The notes under the pieces: model-generated
Seen by the model: the letters and a program-made list of their open reading frames with translations, nothing else
What the model was told of the DNA's origin: nothing
The model's database searches: none
Translations under genes and position numbers: made by a program
Part shown: positions 1-5,317 of the stretch, one piece after another
Position numbering within the stretch: position 1 is the first letter of the stretch
How the letters are laid out: every line of letters starts with the position of its first letter
Assembly (NCBI GenBank): GCA_031263265.1
Contig: JAISGE010000064.1
Span: forward strand, 1 to 5,896
Length of the DNA stretch: 5,896 nt
Direction: 5' to 3'
Origin: Treponema sp.
GTDB lineage: Bacteria > Spirochaetota > Spirochaetia > Treponematales > Breznakiellaceae

Positions 1-735
1 ACCGCCGCCGTGTTCCGCGTGAAGCACCAGGACAAGGTCCAGAATACGCGCCTCAAAGGGAGTATAGCTGGAATCCTGCCGCAGCATGTGCAGGATATTT
101 TCGGCAATGGAAAGCCCCGGCTTGGGCGGGTGGATCACCAGGCTCTGGTTGTTGTGGTAGTGGGCAAAGGACTGGTACCCGTAGACCGCGAGCAGGGGAA
201 ACCGGGCTATAAGCTGGATCGACTGGCGGATCACATTGGCCGCGGAGATGTCGTCCGGATTGTCGTCGTAGGCGTAAAGTGTCAGCACGCTCTTGGCCAG
301 GGAATTCATCATGTCCTTGCTGGGGGCGTTCATGATCGTGTCCCGGACAAAGCTGTCCGGCAGGACGGCGTTTTCTTCCAGAAGGGCCGAAAAGTCCCCG
401 AATTCTTTTTTCTCCGGAAGGTGCCCGAAGAGAAGCAGAAAACAGACTTCCTCAAAACCAAAACGGTTCTCCTTGAAAAACCCCCGGACTATATGTTCAA
501 TATTAATGCCCCGGTAAAACAGTTTCCCCTCGCAGGGGACCAGATCGCCGTCTTCGATAATGTACGAGACAATTTCCGAAATTTCCGTAAGGCCGACCAA
601 AACGCCCTTGCCGCTGATATCCCTCAGGCCGCGCTTTACCTCGTATTTCGAGTAGAGTTCGTTATTGATGACCCCGCCGTTCACGACAAAATCAGAATAC
701 CGGTTAATAAGATCGTCTGTCTGTTGTTTTGTCAT
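1..735 (-). CDS. gltA: Citrate synthase, N-terminal half (runs off the left edge)
   Basis: Citrate synthase condenses acetyl-CoA and oxaloacetate to citrate in the cytoplasm, the entry to the TCA cycle or to its oxidative branch toward glutamate. The minus strand is open for 245 codons from ATG 735 to the edge. Recognisable parts are GLRDISGKGVLVGLTEISEI (residues 36-55), the family-typical EGKLFYRGINIE (69-80), a helical middle section, and LHAEHGGG at 238-245. In that last motif the second His (H242) corresponds to the first catalytic His of citrate synthases. The second catalytic His and the catalytic Asp would lie beyond the window. Proteins of this subtype are about 450 residues, so roughly half is present. 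ATG 735 was chosen because GGGG (742-745) sits six bases upstream; in-frame ATGs at 747 and 750 are alternatives. Methylcitrate synthase is a less likely alternative that cannot be excluded from this half. Confidence 0.93.
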   Translation of the reverse strand, partial: MTKQQTDDLINRYSDFVVNGGVINNELYSKYEVKRGLRDISGKGVLVGLTEISEIVSYIIEDGDLVPCEGKLFYRGINIEHIVRGFFKENRFGFEEVCFLLLFGHLPEKKEFGDFSALLEENAVLPDSFVRDTIMNAPSKDMMNSLAKSVLTLYAYDDNPDDISAANVIRQSIQLIARFPLLAVYGYQSFAHYHNNQSLVIHPPKPGLSIAENILHMLRQDSSYTPFEARILDLVLVLHAEHGGG

Positions 736-753
736 TTTAATCCCCATCATGTT

Positions 754-782
754 ACTATACACTATTTTAGGATTCCCCGCAA
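754..782 (-). promoter_or_regulatory. Candidate sigma-70 promoter of the citrate synthase gene
   Basis: Reading the minus strand, a TTGCGG (777-782) lies 17 bases from a TATAGT (754-759). The -10 matches the consensus at 5 of 6 positions; the -35 matches only at its TTG. The expected transcription start is near 747. That would leave a leader of about 12 bases before ATG 735, or make a transcript starting at ATG 747 effectively leaderless. A TAAAAT slightly upstream is an alternative -10. Confidence 0.4.
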
Positions 783-849
783 CTGCCCACGTTGCCTCAT
801 CAAAAAAGTAACCCAAATCAAGGCAGACTATCCGGAACTATCAACTTCT

Positions 850-854
850 GGAGG
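850..854 (+). promoter_or_regulatory. Ribosome binding site of a decayed transposase reading frame
   Basis: A perfect GGAGG lies five bases upstream of ATG 860. The gene behind it is broken by a frameshift, so this looks like the relic initiation region of a once functional transposase gene. Confidence 0.5.
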
Positions 855-859
855 TCAAA

Positions 860-1043
860 ATGGGGTTAACCATGACAGAAACAAGCAGTAACCAGGTAGG
901 TCCGTTCCCGCTTCCTACAAGCCGGACAGAAAGAAAAGTCGGCCATTCTGGACGAATTCATCAAGATTACTGGCTACAAAAACTGGAAGTACGCCCTGCG
1001 TATCCTCAACAAACCACAGGCTCCACGAAGTACAGGGTATAGA
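860..1043 (+). pseudogene. Frameshifted N-terminal remnant of an integrase-type transposase
   Basis: From ATG 860 the frame reads MGLTMTETSSNQV. Somewhere around 890-903 the similarity moves to the next frame, which reads RSRFLQAGQKEKSAILDEF and then IKITGYKNWKYALRILNKPQ (codons from 903 to 1019). The pattern 'K..ILDEF...TGY.RKYA.R.LN' is, from memory, characteristic of the N-terminal helix-turn-helix region of a family of integrase-core (rve) transposases. The similarity stops after about residue 50, and nothing resembling the catalytic DDE core follows. The upstream GGAGG and the frameshift suggest a former gene that lost its 3' part. The 60-residue open frame starting at 860 is therefore not an intact small protein. 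The exact IS family is not determined. Confidence 0.6.
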
Positions 1044-1105
1044 GTGGTTATAGTTGCGTGGGAATGGCTGCATGACCAAAGCGCCATTGGCTCAGGAAGC
1101 GGTGG

Positions 1106-1165
1106 GGAAAAAATGGGAGCAAACGCCCTATGCTCGTCGACAGCGCGGGGGTACCTCTGCCGCTG
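1106..1165 (+). pseudogene. Possible fragment of an IS5-like DDE transposase
   Basis: In the frame beginning at 1106 the translation is GKNGSKRPMLVDSAGVPLPL. It resembles the 'G..G.KR.LLVD..G.PL.L' stretch at the start of the catalytic region of IS5-group transposases. Only about 20 residues fit, the frame has a stop shortly upstream (near 1072), and the similarity ends where the opposite-strand IS1182-like remnant begins. The match is short, so chance resemblance is possible. Confidence 0.35.
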
Positions 1166-1337
1166 TGGCCATCGGCGTCAGATGGTTCTTGTCATTCCCG
1201 TAGTTGCTTACCTCAAATGCCGCTATTAGCTTGTGTTTCGTGTCTACTACCGTTTGCCAACATCTCTGGTTTTGTGATCCGGACAGAGGGTGCGTAGCAG
1301 CTATATCAGTTCCAGGTCTGCCCCAATGTCTTTGTTA
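1155..1337 (-). pseudogene. Remnant of an IS1182-like transposase (central region)
   Basis: On the minus strand, positions 1256 to 1155 encode QTVVDTKHKLIAAFEVSN then YGNDKNHLTPMATAAE. This is very similar to the 'YNVQTAVD.KHKLIV..EVTN.G.D..QL..MA..A' signature of IS1182-type transposases. Just upstream, in the neighbouring frame (about 1337 to 1253), the translation contains LCPDHKTRDVGK, fitting the 'TDPDSR.MKTRDG.K' stretch that normally precedes this signature. An in-frame stop interrupts that segment, so at least one frameshift and one nonsense change separate it from a working gene. After MATAAE the similarity is lost and a stop follows within about nine codons. The fragment touches the stop codon of the PrsW-like gene on the same strand. 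The family call is fairly secure, but no ends of the element were recognised. Confidence 0.7.
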
Positions 1338-2030
1338 ATGGCGGCGGATGAGGTACAGAGCAGGAAGAATTGATGAAAAGGCTATCAGTATAGGGATGAT
1401 TGGGGGGATTCCAGGACCGATGACCATCAGGTTGTACATGCCATGGAGGATAAGCGCGGAAAGAAAATGCCGAAGGGCACGATAAGGCGTTTGCCGATAA
1501 GTTCGTATCCCCATGCCTATGCGGGCGCCGCAGGCCCCATGTAATGGCGCGGCAGTAAACGCCCTGAGTAGGGCAATCATAATATCCGTCGCTCCATAGG
1601 AAGCGCTCTCGATGAAGGCGAACCCAAGACCCGCCACAAGACCAGTAGCCGCACCGAATGACTCAGGGCTTACCCTGCTCCCCGTCTCAAGGGAAGGCTG
1701 GGGAAGCCCTTGGCGCGCGGGACCTATCCGAAACAGGAGTCCCAAGGCGAGGACCCGTCCGGTCTCTTCAGTTAATGCAATCCGGAGGAATATGGTGAAG
1801 AGGAATGCCCCCATGCCGTCACTTGGCGAAAAGGTCCTGGGCGCGCCGGTACAAGAGAAAAGCCATTGCAGCAGCGCAGCAATGAGCAGTGAACAGGCTC
1901 CGGCCAGCAAAGACAAAAGAAACCAATAGAAGGGCATGGGAAAGGTGCAGCTGCGAAACCAGAGGTGAATCAGTAAAACGGGTAACGCGGCAATGAGCAG
2001 TAACAGTCCTAATATCCATAATCCAGCCAT
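1335..2030 (-). CDS. PrsW-like intramembrane protease (PrsW/CPBP type)
   Basis: A 231-residue polytopic membrane protein with hydrophobic segments near residues 3-24, 34-57, 74-86, 124-143, 187-205 and 208-227. It carries the spaced motifs of the PrsW (peptidase M82) family: E88-E89 in LTEETGR, F137-x3-E141 in GFAFIESASYG, an isolated H164 in APLHGACGARIG, and H196-G-x-Y-N200 in LILHGMYNLM. PrsW of Bacillus cleaves an anti-sigma factor in the membrane. The substrate here is unknown and no sigma or anti-sigma gene is visible nearby. The usual EExxK appears as EETGR, with Arg in place of Lys. Translation probably starts at ATG 2030; no good Shine-Dalgarno precedes it, and the start is 41 bp from the divergent aroK start. 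Its 3' end abuts an IS remnant, but the C-terminus looks complete. A related CPBP-family membrane protein is the main alternative. Confidence 0.8.
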   Translation of the reverse strand: MAGLWILGLLLLIAALPVLLIHLWFRSCTFPMPFYWFLLSLLAGACSLLIAALLQWLFSCTGAPRTFSPSDGMGAFLFTIFLRIALTEETGRVLALGLLFRIGPARQGLPQPSLETGSRVSPESFGAATGLVAGLGFAFIESASYGATDIMIALLRAFTAAPLHGACGARIGMGIRTYRQTPYRALRHFLSALILHGMYNLMVIGPGIPPIIPILIAFSSILPALYLIRRH

Positions 2031-2071
2031 AGTACTAGTTTTATAGTAACCGTTCCGGTAAGATAGCGTCT
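2031..2071. promoter_or_regulatory. Short divergent promoter region between the PrsW-like gene and aroK
   Basis: Only 41 bp separate the two start codons, so promoter elements for both must overlap here or extend into the genes. Visible -10-like hexamers are TATAGT at 2042-2047 on the plus strand (toward aroK) and TATAAA at 2040-2045 on the minus strand (toward the PrsW-like gene), which overlap each other. I saw no convincing -35 for either. A weak GGTAAG at 2057-2062 is the only ribosome-binding candidate for aroK. Confidence 0.3.
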
Positions 2072-2623
2072 ATGGGAACTGCATCAAACCGATACCGCAT
2101 CCTCCTCACAGGGCCGAAACATGTAGGTAAAACCAGTACGGGCCGGGCCTTGGCCCTGTTTTGGGAAAGCGATTTTATCGATCTGGATGAGCTGATTGAA
2201 CAACAGACGGGGAGCAGCCCCCGGACCTTGTATACCCAAGCCCCGGAGCGGCTCAAGGAAGCTGAAACCCAGGCTTTGGCAAGCCTTATCAAGGCTCAGG
2301 CTACAAGGCCTCAGATTATTGCTGCCGGCGGGGGTATCATTGATAATGAAGAGGCTATGGCTTTGTTCAACCACTCGGATATGCTCATCATCTATCTGGA
2401 GGTGTCTGTAGAGACTGCGTGGAAGCGGATATGCCAGGGGCCTCTGCCCCCTTTTCTCAATACGGATAATCCTCAAGAAACCCATAAAACCTTGCACCAG
2501 CGAAGGGCCGCAGCGTATAAAAGCATTGCCCATATTATCATTCCGGCAGAAGCTCAGGAGCCTGAGCATATTGTCCAGGACATCATCGCCGCGTGTAGCC
2601 ATTCACTTCCCCTTTGTACTTGA
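2072..2623 (+). CDS. aroK: Shikimate kinase
   Basis: Shikimate kinase phosphorylates shikimate to shikimate 3-phosphate with ATP, the fifth step of the chorismate pathway, in the cytoplasm. The 183-residue protein fits the family (about 160-190). Visible motifs are the Walker A loop G14-PKHV-GKT21, the FIDLDELIE segment with D37/D39 (Mg and shikimate side), R60 in ERLKEAE at the position of the shikimate-binding Arg, the glycine loop AAGGG (84-88), and HQRRAAAY (142-149), which carries the C-terminal substrate Arg. The LID region reads QGPLPPFLNTDNP (122-134), without the Arg of the usual RPLL. ATG 2072 is the only reasonable start, with only a weak GGTAAG before it. The solute-binding protein gene starts 15-33 bases after its stop on the same strand, so the two may be co-transcribed. 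No other aro genes are in the window. Confidence 0.92.
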   Translation: MGTASNRYRILLTGPKHVGKTSTGRALALFWESDFIDLDELIEQQTGSSPRTLYTQAPERLKEAETQALASLIKAQATRPQIIAAGGGIIDNEEAMALFNHSDMLIIYLEVSVETAWKRICQGPLPPFLNTDNPQETHKTLHQRRAAAYKSIAHIIIPAEAQEPEHIVQDIIAACSHSLPLCT

Positions 2624-2650
2624 TAAACCTTCCCCTTTATGGGCTATACT
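2620..2650 (+). promoter_or_regulatory. Candidate promoter of the solute-binding protein gene, overlapping the aroK stop
   Basis: TTGATA (2620-2625, 5 of 6 to consensus) overlaps the aroK stop codon, and TATACT (2645-2650, 5 of 6) lies after a rather long 19-base spacer. A start site about seven bases after the -10 would fall on or next to ATG 2657, implying a transcript with almost no leader. The match may be fortuitous because of the long spacer. Confidence 0.35.
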
Positions 2651-2656
2651 ATGCTC

Positions 2657-3961
2657 ATGATTAATAAGGCGCTTAAAAAGCTACCCTTGATTGACCGGCT
2701 GCTCTTGGGTTTGATCATTATCCTCTTGCCGCTGGGGTTCTTTATCAAAAACCGCGCCAAAATCAAGCAGGAAACCCAGGCCAGTACCCTGGTATTTACC
2801 CAATGGTGGCAGGATGAACTAAAAAACGATACCCTTACCAGTATCATCAACGAATTTGAACAGAGCAATCCTGGTATTACCGTCAAATTAGAGCAGCTTT
2901 CCTATCAGGAAATGGAGGACCAGCTCCTCAAGGGAGTACCGGGCACGATACGGCATTCCGATATCTTGGCGCTCGACCCCCGGTGGCTGTATGAACTCAT
3001 CCGGCAGGATCTGCTTCAACCCTTGAACACCTATATAGAAAACACCGAAAACATGGAAAATATGGCGTTTATTCCTGGTTTGCCGTCGTCCTATAAGCTG
3101 CCAGGATCCGCTGAAGTGTGGACCCTCCCTGTGGTCTCATTCATGGCTCCGCTTTTTTATAATGCGGAAGTATTACAAGCCGCGGGGTTTGATCGGCCTC
3201 CCAAGAACCGGGCGGATTTTTTACGGTATGCCCGAACCATTACCAATAGCAGCGCCGGTCGCTTTGGTATGGCCCTGGCATTAAGCCCAGCGTATCCCGA
3301 TGGTTTGTATGTGGATGTGTATTCCTGGATCTGGGCTGCAGGCGGGGCAATGCTGCAAGGGGGCCACCCCAATTTCACCAGCCCTGCTATTCTTGGGACC
3401 TTGGAGTTCCTTAACACCTTATATAAAGAAGGATTGCTTTCACCTGAGAGCTTCTTGAAAACCAGAGAACAGAAACTTGAAGAATTTGCCCAAGGTAAAA
3501 TCGGTATGATGTTGGCATCAGTACAGGATATTGATACCCTGCAGCACATGATGGGGGATACGGGCTTCGGTATTACCACCATTCCCGGGGTGGACACCAC
3601 CTCTAAACCGGTGTTCGGATTAACAAGCTGGTACACCGGCATTTCCCGGCACAGTGCACATCAGGATCAGGCCTGGGCTTTCATCGCATTCTTGATGGAA
3701 CGGAGTTCCCTCATAACCCTTACTTCCCATGCAGTGCCTGGGAACTGGAACAGGGTACGGAATCTTAACGGGGATCTCTATGCCAAGGCGTATGATATGT
3801 ATGAAGGGGGAGACGCTATGCAGGAATTCACCGGTATCCCTCGCGTTCATTCCCTGGAAACCATAGTCAGGAATGAACTCTACGGTATGTTTACCCAAGA
3901 CCAGGATGCCACTACCACTGCCCAAGCGATTCAAAAACAATGGGAAGAAACCTTGCCCTAA
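2657..3961 (+). CDS. Family 1 extracellular solute-binding protein, membrane-anchored
   Basis: A 434-residue protein of the ABC-importer binding-protein family 1 (maltose/glycerol-phosphate type, SBP_bac_1), acting on the outer face of the cytoplasmic membrane. After a basic N-terminus (INKALKK) comes one hydrophobic segment, roughly residues 15-30 (LLLGLIIILLPLGFF). It has neither a lipobox Cys nor a clear signal peptidase I site, so it looks like a signal anchor. The domain follows: LVFTQWWQDEL near 45-55, the lobe pattern SDILALDPRWLYEL near 101-114, PLFYNAEVLQAAGF near 165-178, and DQAWAFIAFLM near 337-347. The ligand is not predictable; sugars or sugar derivatives are typical. No permease or ATPase genes adjoin it. 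In-frame ATGs at 2639 and 2651 would add up to six residues. I chose 2657 because a -10-like TATACT ends at 2650 and none of the starts has a Shine-Dalgarno. Confidence 0.87.
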   Translation: MINKALKKLPLIDRLLLGLIIILLPLGFFIKNRAKIKQETQASTLVFTQWWQDELKNDTLTSIINEFEQSNPGITVKLEQLSYQEMEDQLLKGVPGTIRHSDILALDPRWLYELIRQDLLQPLNTYIENTENMENMAFIPGLPSSYKLPGSAEVWTLPVVSFMAPLFYNAEVLQAAGFDRPPKNRADFLRYARTITNSSAGRFGMALALSPAYPDGLYVDVYSWIWAAGGAMLQGGHPNFTSPAILGTLEFLNTLYKEGLLSPESFLKTREQKLEEFAQGKIGMMLASVQDIDTLQHMMGDTGFGITTIPGVDTTSKPVFGLTSWYTGISRHSAHQDQAWAFIAFLMERSSLITLTSHAVPGNWNRVRNLNGDLYAKAYDMYEGGDAMQEFTGIPRVHSLETIVRNELYGMFTQDQDATTTAQAIQKQWEETLP

Positions 3962-3999
3962 TCTCCTCGCCCGCTTTTCCACTTGCCAATGAGAGCGCC

Positions 4000-4016
4000 G
4001 AATTGGGCAGCAATTC
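4000..4016. repeat. Small hairpin downstream of the solute-binding protein gene
   Basis: GAATTG (4000-4005) and CAATTC (4011-4016) form a perfect 6-bp stem around the five-base loop GGCAG. It lies about 40 bases after the stop of the solute-binding protein gene. The stem is AT-rich and no T-run follows, so it is a poor intrinsic terminator. It overlaps the left arm of the longer inverted repeat 4007-4123, so the two structures would compete. Confidence 0.4.
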
Positions 4017-4123
4017 TCAGTTTCAGGAAAACATAGCCCAAGTCACCAGAAACCGTATTATAAAGTATACGCTTGTATGGTTACATGACCCTCATTTAAA
4101 CCTTTTAAACTGAGCATTGCTGC
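4007..4123. repeat. Long imperfect inverted repeat between convergent genes
   Basis: The left arm 4007-4023 (GCAGCAATTCTCAGTTT) and the right arm 4107-4123 (AAACTGAGCATTGCTGC) are reverse complements at 16 of 17 positions. They are separated by 83 bases. The interval from 3962 to 4129 lies between two convergent genes and contains no credible open frame. The arms could be the ends of a small transposon-derived element (MITE-like), or pair in RNA as a structured 3' end for either transcript. The 83-base spacer is AT-rich, with a GTATAC palindrome at 4065-4070, and resembles nothing I recognise. Confidence 0.65.
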
Positions 4124-4129
4124 TGATAC

Positions 4130-5242
4130 CTATTTTACCGCCTCGTTAGCATCTTTTAAGGGAACACCAAAGGCCTCGGCAACTCCTGGGAAGGTTACCG
4201 CACCCTTGTAGGCGTTCAATCCGGAAAGCAAGCTAGGATTTTCACGACAGGCTTTTTCCGCACCCTTGTTGGCAAGCTGAAGCCCGTAACTTATGGTGGC
4301 GTTGTTCAGCGCATAGGTTGAGGTCCGGGCATACGCTCCGGGCATATTCGCCACACAGTAGTGGATGATATCGTCAACAACGAATACCGGATCGGTATGG
4401 CTGGTGGGATGGGAAGTCTCGAAACAGCCGCCCTGATCAATGGCAACATCCACAAGCACGGCGCCTTTCTTCATGGTCTTAAGATGGTCCCGGCGTATCA
4501 GCTTGGGGGCTTTCGCACCGGGGATGAGGACCGCGCCGACTACGATATCCGCATCCTTTATGTAGGTTTCCAAAGCAACCTGGTCGTTGTAGATTGCTTT
4601 CACGTTGGGGGGAAGAATTTCCCCGAGGTATTCAAGGCGTTGCAGGTTAATGTCTAGTATGATTACGTGGGCACCGAGGCCCGCTGCAGTCCATGCCGCA
4701 TTTGTCCCGACCGCGCCGCCGCCTAAGATGACGATATTCGCCGGGGCCACACCGGTTACGCCCATGGGCAGTAAACCGCGGCCGCCCTGGGTTTTTGCCG
4801 AATAGAAGCTGCCCATCAGCGCAGCCATTCTTCCGGCCACCTCACTCATTGGTTTAAGCAGGGGCAGTGCGCGGCCTTCCTGTACCGTCTCGTAGGCCAG
4901 GGCAATGATTTTCCGCTTAAGACAGGCATCCAGTAACGCCTTGTCCGCAGCAAAGTGGAAGTAGGTGTATACCAGTTGATTCTCCTGCATCAGATCGTAC
5001 TCCGATTCCAGTGGTTCCTTTACCTTGATCAGCATTTCCGCAGTTTTCCACACTTCGGCTGCGGTGTTCAGAATGACAGCTCCCACTGCTTGGTACTCGT
5101 CATCGGTGATGGCGGAACCGAGACCCGAGCCTTTTTCGATGTACACCTTGTGCCCTGCCGATACATAGGCTTGTACCGCGTTCGGGGTAAGACCGACCCT
5201 GAATTCATTGTTTTTAATTTCCTTGGGACATCCGATTTTCAT
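4130..5242 (-). CDS. ald: Alanine dehydrogenase
   Basis: Ald catalyses reversible NAD-dependent oxidative deamination of L-alanine to pyruvate and ammonia in the cytoplasm. From ATG 5242 the protein has 370 residues, the family's usual length. All key positions match known alanine dehydrogenases in numbering as well as identity: R15 in NNEFR and K75 in LIKVKEP (substrate binding), catalytic H96 in YTYFHF, the Rossmann loop LGGGAVGTNAA (173-183), D197 ending beta-2 (NAD ribose), and catalytic D269 in VDVAIDQGG. An upstream in-frame TTG (5254) overlaps the ribosome binding site and is not used. The symporter gene lies upstream on the same strand with a 75-bp gap, so imported alanine is the likely substrate. 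The reverse reaction, alanine formation for ammonia assimilation and NADH recycling, is also possible in a fermenter. Confidence 0.97.
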   Translation of the reverse strand: MKIGCPKEIKNNEFRVGLTPNAVQAYVSAGHKVYIEKGSGLGSAITDDEYQAVGAVILNTAAEVWKTAEMLIKVKEPLESEYDLMQENQLVYTYFHFAADKALLDACLKRKIIALAYETVQEGRALPLLKPMSEVAGRMAALMGSFYSAKTQGGRGLLPMGVTGVAPANIVILGGGAVGTNAAWTAAGLGAHVIILDINLQRLEYLGEILPPNVKAIYNDQVALETYIKDADIVVGAVLIPGAKAPKLIRRDHLKTMKKGAVLVDVAIDQGGCFETSHPTSHTDPVFVVDDIIHYCVANMPGAYARTSTYALNNATISYGLQLANKGAEKACRENPSLLSGLNAYKGAVTFPGVAEAFGVPLKDANEAVK

Positions 5243-5247
5243 AGAAA

Positions 5248-5252
5248 CCTCC
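5248..5252 (-). promoter_or_regulatory. Ribosome binding site that sets the ald start
   Basis: On the minus strand a perfect GGAGG stands five bases upstream of ATG 5242. It overlaps the in-frame TTG at 5252-5254, which rules that codon out as the start and shortens the longest open frame by four codons. Confidence 0.85.
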
Positions 5253-5262
5253 AATTGTTTTC

Positions 5263-5290
5263 AATATATTTTCACAAGTAACTATATCAG
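5263..5290 (-). promoter_or_regulatory. Candidate ald promoter
   Basis: Reading the minus strand, CTGATA (5285-5290, 4 of 6) and TATATT (5263-5268, 5 of 6) are separated by 16 bases in an AT-rich stretch just upstream of the ald ribosome binding site. The -35 candidate lies inside the 3' arm of the hairpin 5285-5311, so the two elements cannot be separated by simple deletion. The evidence is base composition and hexamer matching only. Confidence 0.35.
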
Positions 5291-5311
5291 TGGGGGCCAG
5301 CCCCACTGATA
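5285..5311 (-). terminator. Strong hairpin after the symporter gene, possible weak terminator or processing site
   Basis: TATCAGTGGGG (5285-5295) and CCCCACTGATA (5301-5311) pair perfectly over 11 bp around a five-base loop. The hairpin begins six bases beyond the symporter stop codon on the minus strand, where an intrinsic terminator would be expected. The sequence after it (TAGTTACTTG) is not a proper U-tract, so full termination is doubtful. Attenuation, stabilisation of the upstream message or RNase processing are alternatives. The structure itself is certain; its role is inferred. Confidence 0.6.
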
Positions 5312-5317
5312 CCTTAC

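Larger units (their letters stand above)
860..1337. mobile_element. Decayed insertion-sequence mosaic (no intact transposase)
   Basis: This interval fills the gap between citrate synthase and the PrsW-like gene. Conceptual translation gives three short stretches resembling different transposases: a plus-strand N-terminal piece (860-1043), a plus-strand DDE-type piece (about 1106-1165, weak) and a minus-strand IS1182-like piece (about 1155-1337). None has a full open frame and frameshifts are needed to join the similarities. The pieces abut near 1155-1165, which suggests successive insertions followed by deletion. I did not find convincing terminal inverted repeats or target-site duplications. 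The family names rest on remembered motifs, not on a search. Confidence 0.65.

Noticed and set aside
10..891. 293-codon open frame on the plus strand
   Set aside because: It is the antisense shadow of citrate synthase, whose minus-strand translation carries clear family motifs; the plus-strand product has low-complexity runs and no recognisable domain.
1044..1229. 61-codon open frame on the plus strand
   Set aside because: It has no ribosome binding site, begins inside the transposase remnant frame, and overlaps IS-derived sequence read on the other strand.
1612..2019. Open frames inside the PrsW-like gene on both strands (1612-1929 plus, 1819-2019 minus)
   Set aside because: They lie within a gene with four matching motifs and several membrane segments, and their own translations look like nothing known.
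2041..2602. Open frames overlapping aroK (2041-2292 and 2084-2602 minus, 2196-2411 plus)
   Set aside because: They are shadows of the well-supported shikimate kinase gene.
3157..3982. Minus-strand open frames 3157-3642 and 3620-3982
   Set aside because: They are antisense to the solute-binding protein and show no domain or ribosome binding site.
4095..4109. TTTAAA-CC-T-TTTAAA palindromic stretch as a terminator for ald
   Set aside because: The stem would be entirely A-T with a tiny loop and no T-run on the minus strand, so it is too weak to call.
3962..4129. Retron or CRISPR-like element around the long inverted repeat
   Set aside because: There is no reverse transcriptase, no array of direct repeats and no cas gene in the window; only a single pair of inverted arms is present.
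5243..5254. TTG at 5254 as the ald start
   Set aside because: The TTG overlaps the GGAGG ribosome binding site that is ideally placed for ATG 5242, and the 370-residue product then matches the family's residue numbering exactly.
4361..5281. Plus-strand open frames 4361-4657, 4605-4805 and 4955-5281
   Set aside because: They are antisense to ald, in which every catalytic residue is identifiable.
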